Source: Arthrobacter sp. Leaf69 (GTDB taxonomy: Bacteria; Actinomycetota; Actinomycetes; Actinomycetales; Micrococcaceae). Taken from it: a stretch of 32,310 nucleotides of DNA. Shown piece by piece: positions 7,335-16,302 of this stretch. The position numbers were made by a program, and so were the translations under genes. Location of the stretch: positions 950,032-982,341 of the forward strand of contig NZ_LMLR01000001.1 in the NCBI RefSeq assembly GCF_001422645.1, written 5' to 3'. The first letter of the stretch is position 1; every line of letters starts with the position of its first letter. The notes below the pieces were generated by a model. That model was not told where the DNA came from and did no database searches. It saw only the letters and a list, made by a program, of their open reading frames with translations.

Positions 7335-9077
7335 ATGATCCAGCTTTTGACCAATGCGCGGCTCGCCGCGCATACCGTGCTGCAGCACCTGACGGACGAT
7401 CCCATGGTGCTGTCCCTCCAGCTGTCCCGGCGTCTGCCTGCGTCAATCGTCCACCCGGCGGCACGGCTGGTGTGCGCAATCGCCCCGAAGAACTCCCTGT
7501 CAGTTCCGGTCTTGCTCTCCTCACTCACACTGGGTGACGAGGGCGACGTCACCCGGCGGCTCCGACTCGGCGCTGACCATAAGGTCGCGGGCGTGCACGC
7601 AAGAAGACTCGCCGACATCGCAACCGCCGCGAATCTACCGGCGCTTTCGGATGCGCTGCTGGCCGGTGCACAAGATTCACGGGGTTATCAGTCTGCACAA
7701 GCGCGGAGGCACTGGCATGACGGCGCCATGACCGCCGCCGTGGCTGCCCTCGAAGGCTCCGGTGCGTCCGGACGGCGCCTGCAGGCCCGTTTGGCGGGCG
7801 AACTGGCGGTATTCCAAGGGACTGCGCCAGCACTGGCCCGGCGAGACTACACGCCGGTTCGCAACAGAGTTCTTCATTTGCTGACCAATTCCCTGCCCCA
7901 CACGGCCAGCGGCTACGCCCAGCGGTCCCACTCGACCATGGCGGCACAGCAGCAGGAGGGCTGGGACGTCCTCGCGGTAACACGGCTCGGCTATCCCGTG
8001 CAGGTAGGAAAGCTGCGCGCCCGCTCCAGCGACGTGGTGGACGGCGTGCGCTACCGGCGGCTCCTCCCCACTCACCTGGCCGCGACGCTGGATGCGCGTC
8101 TCCAGCGGCAGGCCGAGGAACTGCTGAACGTGGCTTTGGAGTTCCGGCCGAGCGTTCTCCATACCACCACGCACTTCGTCAACGGCATGGTGGTCCGGGC
8201 CGTGGCAGAGGCACTGGACATCCCTTGGGTGTACGAAGTTCGTGGTCAGTTGGCGGACACCTGGGCCTCCACCCGTGGTCCGGCCGCCCTCGCCAGCGAA
8301 AAGTATCAGCTGTTTCAGCAGCGCGAGGCGGACGTCATGGCCGCGGCCGACCTGGTGGTGACACTCGGGGAGGCCATGAAGGCCTCCATAGTTGCCGCCG
8401 GAGTCCATGCTGACAAGATCCTGATTGCGCCCAACGCCGTTGGCGGGCGGTTCCTGCTGGAGCCGATGGAACCTTCCTTGGCCCGGCGTGAGCTTGGTCT
8501 CGATGAAGACGGGCAGTACATCGGAACTGTGAGTAGCTTGGTAGCCTATGAGGGCATCGATGACCTCATAGCAGCCTTCGCAAAGTTGGCCGGCCGCCAC
8601 CCGGACCTGCGGTTGCTCATCGTGGGAGACGGCGTGTCGCTCCCGTCGTTGCGGGAGCAAGCCAAGCAGTGCGGCTTTGCGGACCGTGTCATCTTCACAG
8701 GGCGCGTGTCGAAGGACGACGCAGTCCGCTACCATCAGGCGCTGGACATCTTTGTTGTTCCGCGTAAAGACTTCGAAGTCACCCGTTCGGTGACGCCACT
8801 CAAACCGGTAGAAGCTTTGGCGTGCGCGCGGCCGGTCGTTGCTAGCGACCTGCCCGCACTCCACGAAATAGTCACCACTGGAATGACGGGTGTTTTTGCC
8901 ACACCCGGCGATCCTAGTGACCTGGCGGAAAAATTGAATTGGTTGCTCGGTTCGAAACCGATGAGGGCAAAGTTTGGAACTACAGGACGGTCGGAAGTGC
9001 TTCGGGATAGAACATGGGCATCTAATGCTAAGAGATTCGCCGGCGAATACGACCGCCTCACCAGAGAGCAAGCCTAA
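7335..9077 (+). CDS. GT4-family glycosyltransferase with extra N-terminal domain
   Basis: A 580-residue protein. The first 170 residues or so are mainly helical and unlike known catalytic domains. From about residue 178 (NRVLHLLTNSLPHTASGYAQRS) it follows the GT-B fold of GT4 enzymes. The acceptor-side Rossmann domain contains WVYEVRGQLADTW. The donor side contains IGTVSSLVAYEGIDDLI, LLIVGDGVSLP, FTGRVSKDDAVRYHQALDIFVVP and the nucleotide-sugar contact region SVTPLKPVEALACARPVVAS. It probably adds a sugar to a lipid- or polymer-linked acceptor at the cytoplasmic membrane. The permease gene starts inside its stop codon (TAATG at 9076-9080), so it is the first gene of the polysaccharide block. 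No strong ribosome site is seen at the ATG, so a different start is possible. Confidence 0.85.
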   Translation: MIQLLTNARLAAHTVLQHLTDDPMVLSLQLSRRLPASIVHPAARLVCAIAPKNSLSVPVLLSSLTLGDEGDVTRRLRLGADHKVAGVHARRLADIATAANLPALSDALLAGAQDSRGYQSAQARRHWHDGAMTAAVAALEGSGASGRRLQARLAGELAVFQGTAPALARRDYTPVRNRVLHLLTNSLPHTASGYAQRSHSTMAAQQQEGWDVLAVTRLGYPVQVGKLRARSSDVVDGVRYRRLLPTHLAATLDARLQRQAEELLNVALEFRPSVLHTTTHFVNGMVVRAVAEALDIPWVYEVRGQLADTWASTRGPAALASEKYQLFQQREADVMAAADLVVTLGEAMKASIVAAGVHADKILIAPNAVGGRFLLEPMEPSLARRELGLDEDGQYIGTVSSLVAYEGIDDLIAAFAKLAGRHPDLRLLIVGDGVSLPSLREQAKQCGFADRVIFTGRVSKDDAVRYHQALDIFVVPRKDFEVTRSVTPLKPVEALACARPVVASDLPALHEIVTTGMTGVFATPGDPSDLAEKLNWLLGSKPMRAKFGTTGRSEVLRDRTWASNAKRFAGEYDRLTREQA

Positions 9078-9955
9078 TGAGTCAGTATGATCCACTTGTG
9101 CCGGCACCCACTCCAACTCCGGTAAACATACGACTGCTACAGCGCGTGGGCTCCCGACCCAAGTTCTTGGACTACCTCGTCACCCTCTGGGACTATCGCC
9201 ACTTCGTCTACTACGACTCGCGCGCACGCGTCATGAGCGGCAATTCGCAGGATCGGCTGGGCGGGGCATGGTTGCTGTTGACGCCGCTGCTAAATGGGGC
9301 AGTTTATTACTTGATATTCGGTATCCTACTTGGCACCGGCCGCGGAATCGAAAACTTCATTTCTTACCTTATTATTGGACTCTTTCTGTTTCAGTACAGT
9401 ACACGGTCTATTTCGACTTCTGCGCGGTCGATGATCTCAAATCGCAACGTACTGCAGGCTTTTAGATTTCCACGGGCGACGCTGCCCATCGCCGTCAATG
9501 TTCGAGAGGCGCTGTCGTCAGTTCCCACTCTGATCGTCATGTTGCTTTTGATAATCTTGATTCCACCGGTCGAAGTCATTTCCGTCAAATGGCTGTTTTT
9601 GATACTCGTCGTTGGGCTTCAATCGCTATTTCATCTGGGCATTTCGCTGATCATGGCAAGGGTGGTTGGTTTCGTTCCAGATGTCGCTCATTTGCTTGGT
9701 TTTGGACTGCGCGCCTGGCTCTACTTTTCGGCTGTGTTTTTTTCCGTTGACAGATTTGCGGACAATCCTTGGATTATGGCGATGATGAATGCTAATCCGA
9801 TGTTTATAGTCCTGGACATTGCCAGGGACTGCCTAATTTATGACACGTGGCCCAGTATGGTGCGGTGGCTTACGTTATGCACGTGGGCTTTGGCGAGTCT
9901 TTCTGTCGGGATTGTCTTCTTTTGGCGAGCGGAGGAGCGCTATGGACGTGGCTGA
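9077..9955 (+). CDS. ABC-2 type polysaccharide export permease (Wzm/TagG-like)
   Basis: A 292-residue membrane protein with about six hydrophobic segments after a hydrophilic N-terminus. The sequence DYRHFVYYDSRARVMSGNSQDRLGGAWLLLTPLL before the first helix is the usual entry to ABC-2 polysaccharide permeases. Such permeases export undecaprenyl-linked glycans (O-antigen, teichoic or teichuronic acids) with a partner ATPase, and the next gene encodes exactly that. The gene overlaps its partner by 14 bp. The DNA is visibly richer in A/T than the murA block, which suggests separate ancestry or transfer. No substrate can be read from the sequence. Confidence 0.88.
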   Translation: MSQYDPLVPAPTPTPVNIRLLQRVGSRPKFLDYLVTLWDYRHFVYYDSRARVMSGNSQDRLGGAWLLLTPLLNGAVYYLIFGILLGTGRGIENFISYLIIGLFLFQYSTRSISTSARSMISNRNVLQAFRFPRATLPIAVNVREALSSVPTLIVMLLLIILIPPVEVISVKWLFLILVVGLQSLFHLGISLIMARVVGFVPDVAHLLGFGLRAWLYFSAVFFSVDRFADNPWIMAMMNANPMFIVLDIARDCLIYDTWPSMVRWLTLCTWALASLSVGIVFFWRAEERYGRG

Positions 9956-10823
9956 ACTTCTGGTCTCATCGCCTGCCGTAGTTGTCGATGACGTGAGTAT
10001 GACCTACAGCGTCATAAGCTCTGAGCAGAGGGCCGATATTCCGAAGGACATTTTCGGACGAGCGCTGACGCGAATACGACATCGTCGCCCAACAGTAGCG
10101 GTCGATGCGCTGCATAGAATGTCGCTGATCGCGCAGCATGGAGAATGCATCGGTGTCATTGGCCGAAACGGCTCCGGCAAGAGCACGCTAATGAGGCTCA
10201 TCAGCGGACAGGAGAGCCCAACAACCGGTAGCGTTCTGGCCACGAGCACCCCAATCGCGCTGGGCGTTAGCGCAGCACTAGTTCCAGATATGTCGGGCGA
10301 AGCAAACGTTATGCTCGGCTGCCTGGCGATGGGTCTTGGGCGGGCTGAAATCGATGCAAAGTTCTCGTCCATCGTAGAACTTTCGGCTCTGGGCAAAGCA
10401 ATTCACCTTCCTATGAAGTCCTATTCTTCAGGTATGGCCTCGCGGCTTCGGTTTGCGATTGCGGCCGCGGTGGACCCGGAGATCCTAATTTTGGACGAAG
10501 CGTTGAATACCGGCGATGCTGAGTTCGGCGAACGCACCCGAGCCCGTATGACGGAGTTGAGGGAGCAGGCTGGCTGTGTCTTCCTGGTCAGTCACAGCAT
10601 GTCGTCCATCAGGGACCTTGCCACCAGGGTCATCTGGCTGGATAAGGGTGAGATGCTTCACGATGGCGACACTGAGCGAGTGGTTACTCTCTACGAAAAG
10701 TTCATCTGGTACCTCCGGCGCGACGACCAAGCTTCCGCTGAGAAGATTCGGCGAGCGGCCCGCCGCGAAATGACCCGGGTTGAGGTTACCGAGCGTGCCG
10801 CCGGACGGAGGAGGTGGAAGTGA
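9942..10823 (+). CDS. ABC transporter ATP-binding protein for polysaccharide export (Wzt/TagH-like)
   Basis: The start is the ATG at 9942, not the upstream in-frame ATG at 9840, because GGAGG lies 6 nt before it and it overlaps the permease end. The protein has 293 residues: Walker A GRNGSGKST (74-82), signature YSSGMASRLRFA (161-172), Walker B ILILDEAL (181-188) and H-loop VSHS (His218). The spacing from strand 1 to Walker A is long (VSMTY to GVIGRNG, about 50 residues), typical of TagH/Wzt ATPases. There is no long C-terminal carbohydrate-binding domain, so export is probably not gated by recognition of a chain-terminating cap as in Wzt of O9a. Confidence 0.92.
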   Translation: MDVAELLVSSPAVVVDDVSMTYSVISSEQRADIPKDIFGRALTRIRHRRPTVAVDALHRMSLIAQHGECIGVIGRNGSGKSTLMRLISGQESPTTGSVLATSTPIALGVSAALVPDMSGEANVMLGCLAMGLGRAEIDAKFSSIVELSALGKAIHLPMKSYSSGMASRLRFAIAAAVDPEILILDEALNTGDAEFGERTRARMTELREQAGCVFLVSHSMSSIRDLATRVIWLDKGEMLHDGDTERVVTLYEKFIWYLRRDDQASAEKIRRAARREMTRVEVTERAAGRRRWK

Positions 10824-12730
10824 GCGAGAAGCGGTTGGCTCGCCTGCGAACGGGCCTCTGGCACTTACGCCGTGGGGGAGTGGACGGCCTCAGGACTTGG
10901 ATGAACCGCCACAGCACTGTGATGGCAAGTTCTGCTTCCGCTCGCCCCCGGGATGTTGGACGTTTCAGACGAATGCGGAGCGCCAAAGGCTTGTCGTTTA
11001 CGCCTGCAGTTCTAGCCGGCGTAGATCAGCCCAATTACAATATTCGGGCGGCCGTGATACTGGATGAGTTTTCGTCCATGTGTTTTGACTTCGAGTGGAA
11101 CAGTGTTGCCGTGACACCGGAGGACTGGCGGTCGCAGATCACTGAGAATCCAGTCGACATCCTCTTCGTCGAGTCGGCCTGGGCTGGAAACTCGGGAGCG
11201 TGGAAATATCACCTCACGGGATCCAAGGGACCGTCGGATGACCTAATAATGCTGGTCGACTGGTGCCGCGAACGGGGTATTCCGACCGTATTTTGGAATA
11301 AGGAAGACCCTCCTCACTACACTGATTTCCTCGAAACTGCCCGGTTGTTCGATTCCGTATTTACAAGTGACGCAACACGAATTCCGCATTACCTTCGAGA
11401 TCTTGGACACGACCGAGTTTGTGTTTTGCCTTTTGCCGCCCAGCCGAAGGTTCATAACCCTATTCGCCCTAAATACGGATGGCACTCACGAGACATCGCC
11501 TTCGCAGGAATGTATTTCCGTCACAAGTTTCCCGAACGACGTGAACAAATGGAGTTTCTACTCAGCGGGGCGATGGCTGGCAGTACTGGTATGGACTTTG
11601 GACTGGAGATTTTCTCCAGAATGCTTGGCGGTGATGAGAGATACCAGTTTCCTGAACCCTTTGCTAGCAAGGTGGTCGGCCAGCTTCCCTATCCGGAAAT
11701 GTTGACGGCGTATAAAGCCTACAAGGTTTTCCTTAATGTTAATTCAGTAATTGAGTCTCCAAGTATGTGTGCGCGAAGAATATTTGAGATATCGGCGTCG
11801 GGGACGCCTGTTGTGAGCGCACCCAGCCTGGCTATTCGGGAGTTCTTCCCCCCTGAAGAGGTATTTGTGGCCTCCGATGTAGAGGAGACACGCGGAATCA
11901 TCAGGGCGCTGGTGAGGAATAGCAGCGTTGGCGAGCGGGCTGTCCATTTGGCGCAGCGGCGGGTTTGGAGTGCTCACACCTATTCACACAGGGTGCAGTC
12001 GGTCTTGGATAACGTGGGAATTTCGGTCCCAGAGTCAGACCTGAATACTGAAATATCGTGCATGATTTCGACTAACCGACCGAGTCAGTTGGACCATATT
12101 TTCAAACAGTTTTCGCAGCAGATCTATGCGCATAAACAGTTGGTACTCCTCACTCATGGTTTCGCGCCGGACGCCAAGTCGCTAAAGGCTGTTGCCTCGC
12201 GGCACGGCATCGAAAGCTTCGTCCATTTGAACCGCGACGCGTCGCACTCCTTGGGCGCTTGTTTGAATGCGATTGTTTCCTCCGCAGACGGCACGCTTGT
12301 GACGAAAATGGATGATGATGATTTGTACGGGCATCACTACCTTAGCGATTTGGTGTATGCGCGGGCTTTTAGCGGTGCAGAAGTTGTCGGTAAGTCCGCG
12401 CACTACATGCATTTGCAGGAGTCGGGGATCCTGCTTCGAAGGTTCCGTGACAACGAACACCGGTTCGTTAGCCAAGTCATGGGCCCGACGATAACAGGGT
12501 CGCGGGATTTGTTCTCAGAGATACCGTTTGGCGACCTAGCACGAGGGGAAGACACTGATTTCTTGTCCCGCGTGAGGGCAGCTGGAGGCAAGATCTATGC
12601 GGCAGATCGTTATAATTTCGTCCAGGTGCGGGGGCCTCACACGCATACGTGGAGATTAAGCGACATGGATGCCATATCTACCGGCGACGTGGAACTTTAT
12701 GGCGACTTTAGCGGTCACGTTTTCTTGTGA
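10820..12730 (+). CDS. Two-domain glycosyltransferase: CgeB-like GT-B domain fused to GT2 (GT-A) domain
   Basis: The start is set at the GTG at 10820, where GGAGGAGG ends 5 nt upstream and the start overlaps the ATPase stop (GTGA); a GTG at 10814 is in frame but inside the ribosome site. The protein has 636 residues. Residues ~70-400 resemble CgeB/Glyco_trans_1_2 proteins (VDILFVESAWAG, PTVFWNKEDPPHYTDF, SPSMCARRIFEISASGTPVVS, then a C-terminal helix pair). From about residue 410 a GT2 domain begins (EISCMISTNRPSQLDHIFKQF). It carries the metal-binding DXD region as TKMDDDDLYGHHY (about 494-506) and an acceptor-side GEDTDFLSRV. Two transferase reactions in one chain fit stepwise chain growth. 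Confidence 0.85.
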   Translation: MSEKRLARLRTGLWHLRRGGVDGLRTWMNRHSTVMASSASARPRDVGRFRRMRSAKGLSFTPAVLAGVDQPNYNIRAAVILDEFSSMCFDFEWNSVAVTPEDWRSQITENPVDILFVESAWAGNSGAWKYHLTGSKGPSDDLIMLVDWCRERGIPTVFWNKEDPPHYTDFLETARLFDSVFTSDATRIPHYLRDLGHDRVCVLPFAAQPKVHNPIRPKYGWHSRDIAFAGMYFRHKFPERREQMEFLLSGAMAGSTGMDFGLEIFSRMLGGDERYQFPEPFASKVVGQLPYPEMLTAYKAYKVFLNVNSVIESPSMCARRIFEISASGTPVVSAPSLAIREFFPPEEVFVASDVEETRGIIRALVRNSSVGERAVHLAQRRVWSAHTYSHRVQSVLDNVGISVPESDLNTEISCMISTNRPSQLDHIFKQFSQQIYAHKQLVLLTHGFAPDAKSLKAVASRHGIESFVHLNRDASHSLGACLNAIVSSADGTLVTKMDDDDLYGHHYLSDLVYARAFSGAEVVGKSAHYMHLQESGILLRRFRDNEHRFVSQVMGPTITGSRDLFSEIPFGDLARGEDTDFLSRVRAAGGKIYAADRYNFVQVRGPHTHTWRLSDMDAISTGDVELYGDFSGHVFL

Positions 12731-12799
12731 CCGTGGATGCGCCGCGTCGTCGCAAGACGTCGTTCGTGCGCAGTCCTCTACTCTAGATTAAGGAAATCG

Positions 12800-14089
12800 A
12801 TGGAAAACAAGACCGTAGCCGTTGTAGGACTCGGATATATAGGGTTGCCAACGGCCGCCGTTCTCGCGAGCCACGGCTTCCAAGTTATAGGTGTGGACAC
12901 TAATCCCGATGTTGTGGCCGCAGTCAATGCTGGGCAGGTGCCATTTGTGGAGCCGGACCTCGACGTTGCCGTGGCGGGTGCTGTCAGCCGATCTTGGCTG
13001 TCAGCACAGGCTGAGATGCCCCGTGCCGATATCTTTGTTGTCGCTGTGCCAACGCCATTCCGGGCTGGCCGCCAGCCGGATCTGTCCTTCGTGGAGGCAG
13101 CGGCAAGAGCAATCGCTCCTGTACTGACGGGGGCCGAGCTCGTCATCTTGGAATCGACGTCTCCGCCTGGCACAACGCAACGGTTGGCTCGCGCTATAGG
13201 AGACCTGCGTCAGGACCTGGAAATGGCTCTAGACGACGAGCATGGTCCATCCGCCGTGCACTTCGCGCACTGTCCGGAAAGAGTTCTGCCTGGTCGAATC
13301 ATGACGGAGATGATCGAAAACGATCGAATAGTTGGCGGTTTGTCTGCTGCCTCGACTCAGATGGCTTCAGCCATGTACCGAACTTTCTGTAAAGGTGAGG
13401 TGCTGACCACAACGGCCGAAACAGCGGAGACAGCCAAGCTAGTTGAAAACGCCTATCGGGACGTGAACATCGCACTGGCCAACGAGATCTCCAACGTCGC
13501 CGATGTTCTTGACATTGATGTCTGGGAAGTAATCGAGTTGGCCAACCGCCACCCGCGCGTCAACATTCTTAGGCCTGGCCCCGGCGTGGGCGGCCACTGC
13601 ATCGCAGTAGACCCATGGTTCCTCATTAGTGCAGCGCCGGACGAGACACCTCTCATGCGTCAGGCAAGGAACACAAACGATGCAAAGCCTACTCAAGTCG
13701 TAGCCAACATAGAGGCCGCGGTACGAGAATCTGGAGCCTTGTCCGTCACGTTGCTTGGGTTGTCGTACAAGGCGGATATCGACGATCTTCGGGAGTCTCC
13801 TTCCGTACAAATCGCACGCGACGTGGCTCTCGCATTCCCAGACGTTCAGGTCAATGTGGTCGAGCCCCACATTTCACTTCTCCCTACCGGTCTGGACCAG
13901 TTGGAGAATGTTCGGCTTGCGGGTTGGACTGCAGCAGGGGCCGAACAAGGAGTGTTGGCGGTCTTAGTGGATCACAGCGTATTCAAGGGATTGATACGTG
14001 AGGAAATGGGGGCCGCGGAGGTTGTAGATGTGTGTGGTCTTTGGTCCCGGCCTGCGGTTGTGGCACCGCTGGTGTTGGACGTGATTTAG
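12800..14089 (+). CDS. wecC: UDP-N-acetyl-D-mannosamine dehydrogenase (WecC-like)
   Basis: It would oxidise UDP-ManNAc to UDP-ManNAcA with two NAD+. The ATG at 12800 is preferred over an in-frame upstream ATG at 12737 because AAGGAA precedes it and the Rossmann motif VVGLGYIGLPTA then starts at residue 8. The protein has 429 residues. The catalytic cysteine is Cys267 in GPGVGGHCIAVDPWF, and the WF after DP is typical of the WecC branch rather than of UDP-glucose dehydrogenases. No wecB-type epimerase to make UDP-ManNAc is present in the window, so that enzyme must lie elsewhere if the assignment holds. Confidence 0.85.
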   Translation: MENKTVAVVGLGYIGLPTAAVLASHGFQVIGVDTNPDVVAAVNAGQVPFVEPDLDVAVAGAVSRSWLSAQAEMPRADIFVVAVPTPFRAGRQPDLSFVEAAARAIAPVLTGAELVILESTSPPGTTQRLARAIGDLRQDLEMALDDEHGPSAVHFAHCPERVLPGRIMTEMIENDRIVGGLSAASTQMASAMYRTFCKGEVLTTTAETAETAKLVENAYRDVNIALANEISNVADVLDIDVWEVIELANRHPRVNILRPGPGVGGHCIAVDPWFLISAAPDETPLMRQARNTNDAKPTQVVANIEAAVRESGALSVTLLGLSYKADIDDLRESPSVQIARDVALAFPDVQVNVVEPHISLLPTGLDQLENVRLAGWTAAGAEQGVLAVLVDHSVFKGLIREEMGAAEVVDVCGLWSRPAVVAPLVLDVI

Positions 14090-14090
14090 A

Positions 14091-14831
14091 GTGCGCGTAT
14101 TGATCTATGGGAGCTGCATTTCCAGGGACAGCCTCGAACTCGCTCCAAGACAGGGCATCCAGCTGGCTGGCTATTCGGCGCGTTCGTCAGTGGTCTCGGC
14201 CTTTGCGCGTCGGCCCACGGATCTGTCAGGGGCGTCTTCTCAAGTTCGCTCGAGCTTTCAGCGTCGCATGCTCGAGGCAGATGCCGGGAAGAGTCTCCCC
14301 AAGGTTCTGCGTTCATCGCCTTACGATCTTTTACTGGTCGACATTGTCGATGAGCGGTTCAACGTGCTTGCTAAGGGGGAGGAGAGGCTGACGGACTCTC
14401 CGGCGCTACGCGAGTCCAAATTCTTGGCAAATAGGGCCGCGGGTTGGCGGCGCATCGATAGTGGCACAGATGAGCACTTTGACGCGTGGGCAGATGCGCT
14501 GGACAGGATGCTGAATGTCGTTAGCGGTCTGCCAACGCGCGTTCCGGTGGCCTTCTTGGATGCGGGCTGGGCTACTAGCATTGCAAGACCCGGAGCGGAT
14601 CATGGGCAACTATCGCATGCAGGGCGATCACCTGAGGCGGCAAACGAACTATTCGCGAGGTATCGCGAGTACTTTTGCTCCAAGATTCCCCAAGGCCAAG
14701 TCATCCGACCTCCTGCGCAAGTGACCGTCAGCGACCCGGACCACAAATGGGGATTGGCGCCTTTTCACTATGTTCAGGCCTTCTACGATTTCGTCGGCAA
14801 TCGACTCGCGGAGATAGCCAAGGGCATGTGA
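14091..14831 (+). CDS. DUF6270-like polysaccharide-locus protein
   Basis: It begins with GTG 1 bp after the wecC stop, so it belongs to the same transcript. The 246-residue protein opens with VLIYGSCISRDSLE. This G-S-C-x-S-R-D motif on the first strand is characteristic of DUF6270 proteins and resembles the nucleophile block of SGNH hydrolases. A C-terminal DPDHKWGLAPFHY supplies Asp and His residues in the place of an SGNH DxxH block. It may be an esterase or acyltransferase modifying the glycan, but this is inference. It is the last intact gene of the left polysaccharide block. Confidence 0.65.
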   Translation: MRVLIYGSCISRDSLELAPRQGIQLAGYSARSSVVSAFARRPTDLSGASSQVRSSFQRRMLEADAGKSLPKVLRSSPYDLLLVDIVDERFNVLAKGEERLTDSPALRESKFLANRAAGWRRIDSGTDEHFDAWADALDRMLNVVSGLPTRVPVAFLDAGWATSIARPGADHGQLSHAGRSPEAANELFARYREYFCSKIPQGQVIRPPAQVTVSDPDHKWGLAPFHYVQAFYDFVGNRLAEIAKGM

Positions 14832-15124
14832 ACGGTCGCCCACCCCGGATAGTTCAAACGACCCTACGGTGCGGTTAACGGGACTAGACCTGGGTAAGGG
14901 CGGTACCTGAGCCACTGCCGTGTCGGGTGATGCCTGAATGCCAGCATTCGACTGTGTGGCGTGCTCTCGACGCATTCAACGATGACAGGACAACGAAACC
15001 TGAACACGGAGAGCCCGTTTTGGAGGCGGCTCACGCCTCTTCTCTTTCCTGGGCGTAGTGACCTAGAGCCTTGGTATGCACATCAACGGCACCGCCGGGG
15101 CGAAGTAAAATCCGCAACACGGGC
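14832..15124. other. Non-coding junction between polysaccharide block and mobile island
   Basis: No convincing gene is seen in these 293 bp. They hold a terminator-like hairpin (15023-15049) and a 12-bp sequence (15005-15016) identical to the ISL3-like end at 25324-25335. No tRNA or obvious attachment site was recognised. Confidence 0.5.
15023..15049 (+). terminator. Terminator-like hairpin after the left polysaccharide block
   Basis: GAGGCG (15023-15028) pairs with CGCCTC (15034-15039) around a 5-nt loop and is followed by a pyrimidine-rich TTCTCTTTCC. The stem is short and the T-run is interrupted, so strength is uncertain. Confidence 0.4.
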
Positions 15125-15293
15125 ATGAAGGAACAACGGAATGCGGCTTGGGCCGAGGCTGCCAAGTCCGACGCCCGCGCCGACCGGGAGGCGCGCAACC
15201 GGCCGCCGACCGAGGAGTGCGCTTTCGGCCTGCGCCCGGACCTGCTTGACCGCGGCGTCCCCGAGTACAAGGTGCGCCCCTGGCCGGCACTCA
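15125..15293 (+). pseudogene. Remnant of a phage-like small gene
   Basis: From the ATG at 15125 the frame gives a hydrophilic segment of about 56 residues (MKEQRNAAWAEAAKSDARAD, then a run ending VPEYKVRPWPALKNP). It has good codon bias and then runs into a strong terminator without a stop codon. The frame stays open to 15769, but beyond the terminator it turns into Arg/His/Ser-rich nonsense typical of a wrong frame. I do not recognise a family. Its position before the decayed lysis genes suggests phage origin. Confidence 0.35.
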
Positions 15294-15331
15294 AAAACCC
15301 CCGCCAGAACAGGCGACCCCATGGGGGTTTT
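15294..15331. terminator. Strong bidirectional rho-independent terminator
   Basis: AAAACCCCC (15294-15302) and GGGGGTTTT (15323-15331) form a perfect 9-bp stem with a 20-nt loop. The loop contains a further small GCC/GGC pairing. A-tract plus T-tract symmetry makes it work on both strands. Such terminators are typical between modules of phage late operons. Confidence 0.75.
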
Positions 15332-15371
15332 CACGCTTCCCACGTCGCGGCGGATATAGCAGGCGTGGGGC

Positions 15372-15677
15372 GTAGCGTTCGACGACTAGGACGGCGGCGG
15401 CGGCGTCGATTACCCCGGTGGCATCTACACAACAACAGCAGCAGCCGGGACGGGCACAACGGCATCGACTACGGCCGCGGCCTCGTCAGGGCAGGCAAGA
15501 CCGGTGCCGCGACCCTCCACCTCGGGATGCTGCCGTTGAAGGGCATCAACCTGAACAACCAGGCACGCGGCCGCATCGACCCCACCCCGTGGCACTACGG
15601 CAACCTCAACCCCGACTATGCCGGCTCCGCGGCCGTCGCCCCGCAAGGCACCACCACTGCCCCGCAAGAGATTCCTC
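15372..15677 (+). pseudogene. Decayed phage structural-like gene
   Basis: One frame gives GGGGVDYPGGIYTTTAAAGTG followed by Thr/Ala-rich sequence. After an apparent frameshift, the next frame gives DGHNGIDYGRGLVRAGK, then LHLGMLPLKGINLNNQ and DPTPWHYGNLNPDYAGSAA. The coherent composition in alternating frames indicates a broken gene rather than random sequence. It resembles small proteins at the end of phage tail or lysis modules, but I cannot name a family. Confidence 0.35.
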
Positions 15678-15985
15678 ATGGCACTCACCGACGAACAGCA
15701 GCAGGCCATCTACGATCGCGTCAAGTACCTCGACGCGCGGGTCTCGGCGGTCCCGAACAGCTGCTGTAGCCATATGGGCGGAGACCGTGTTCCGCGTTGG
15801 CAAAAACGTATCTGAGAAGCGGGAGGTTGCCGACACGAAGTCTGGGGCGCAGGTTCTCCGCGCCGCATTCGTCGCCCTCTCCAAAGCCCCGGAACTTGAC
15901 GCCGTGCATATCACGGCTGGCCGTAAAGGCGGGGCTTACCGACGGCATCGTGACCGTCGACGTCAACGTGGCAGGAGGCAAGTGA
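15678..15985 (+). pseudogene. Broken phage late-gene small protein
   Basis: The start (ATG 15678) gives MALTDEQQQAIYDRVKYLDA. This is the typical opening of short coiled-coil-like proteins encoded next to phage lysis genes. The reading continues in another frame as WAETVFRVGKNVSEKREVAD followed by SGAQVLRAAFVALSKAPELDA. It shifts again to AGLTDGIVTVDVNVAGGK, with its stop at 15983-15985 overlapping the next ATG. At least two frameshifts separate segments that make sense together, so the gene is inactive. Confidence 0.6.
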
Positions 15986-16216
15986 TGGACGACCACACAG
16001 CCACCAGCACCCGGACCCGCAACCGTGGCGGGCAACCGTCCGAACCGTGTTTGCGTTCATCGTGGGCCTTGCCGCCGCATGGGCCCTGTTCATCCAGGCC
16101 GCCGGCGTCGACTCTGGCCTCGAGCGGGCGGCGACACCTTGACCACCGCCGCCGGCATCACCCGCGTTATGGCGCTCCCCGCCGTCGACGGCCTGATCCG
16201 GCAGTTCGCCCCGTGA
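15985..16216 (+). pseudogene. Broken phage holin-like membrane protein
   Basis: The ATG at 15985 overlaps the previous stop (TGATG) and gives MDDHTATSTRTRNRG. The +2-shifted frame continues RATVRTVFAFIVGLAAAWALFI, a single strong transmembrane helix, then QAAGVDSGLE. A further shift gives TAAGITRVMALPAVDGLIRQFAP and a stop at 16216. Short N-terminal polar tail, one or two helices and an ITRVMALP-like end match actinophage holins as I know them. Two frameshifts make it a pseudogene. Confidence 0.6.
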
Positions 16217-16302
16217 CCCGCACCCGAGAGGAAGTAGCCCCCACGGGCAGTCATTTACGGATGGCGGGGGCCGTCTGTCACTTAGCGGGAAGCCCAAACA
16301 GT

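Noticed and set aside
7677..9116. 479-residue minus-strand frame opposite the GT4 gene
   Set aside because: The plus-strand frame encodes all GT4 motifs; the antisense one has no recognisable domain.
14832..15124. tRNA or phage attachment site at the island border
   Set aside because: No cloverleaf, T-loop or acceptor-stem pairing could be found on either strand.
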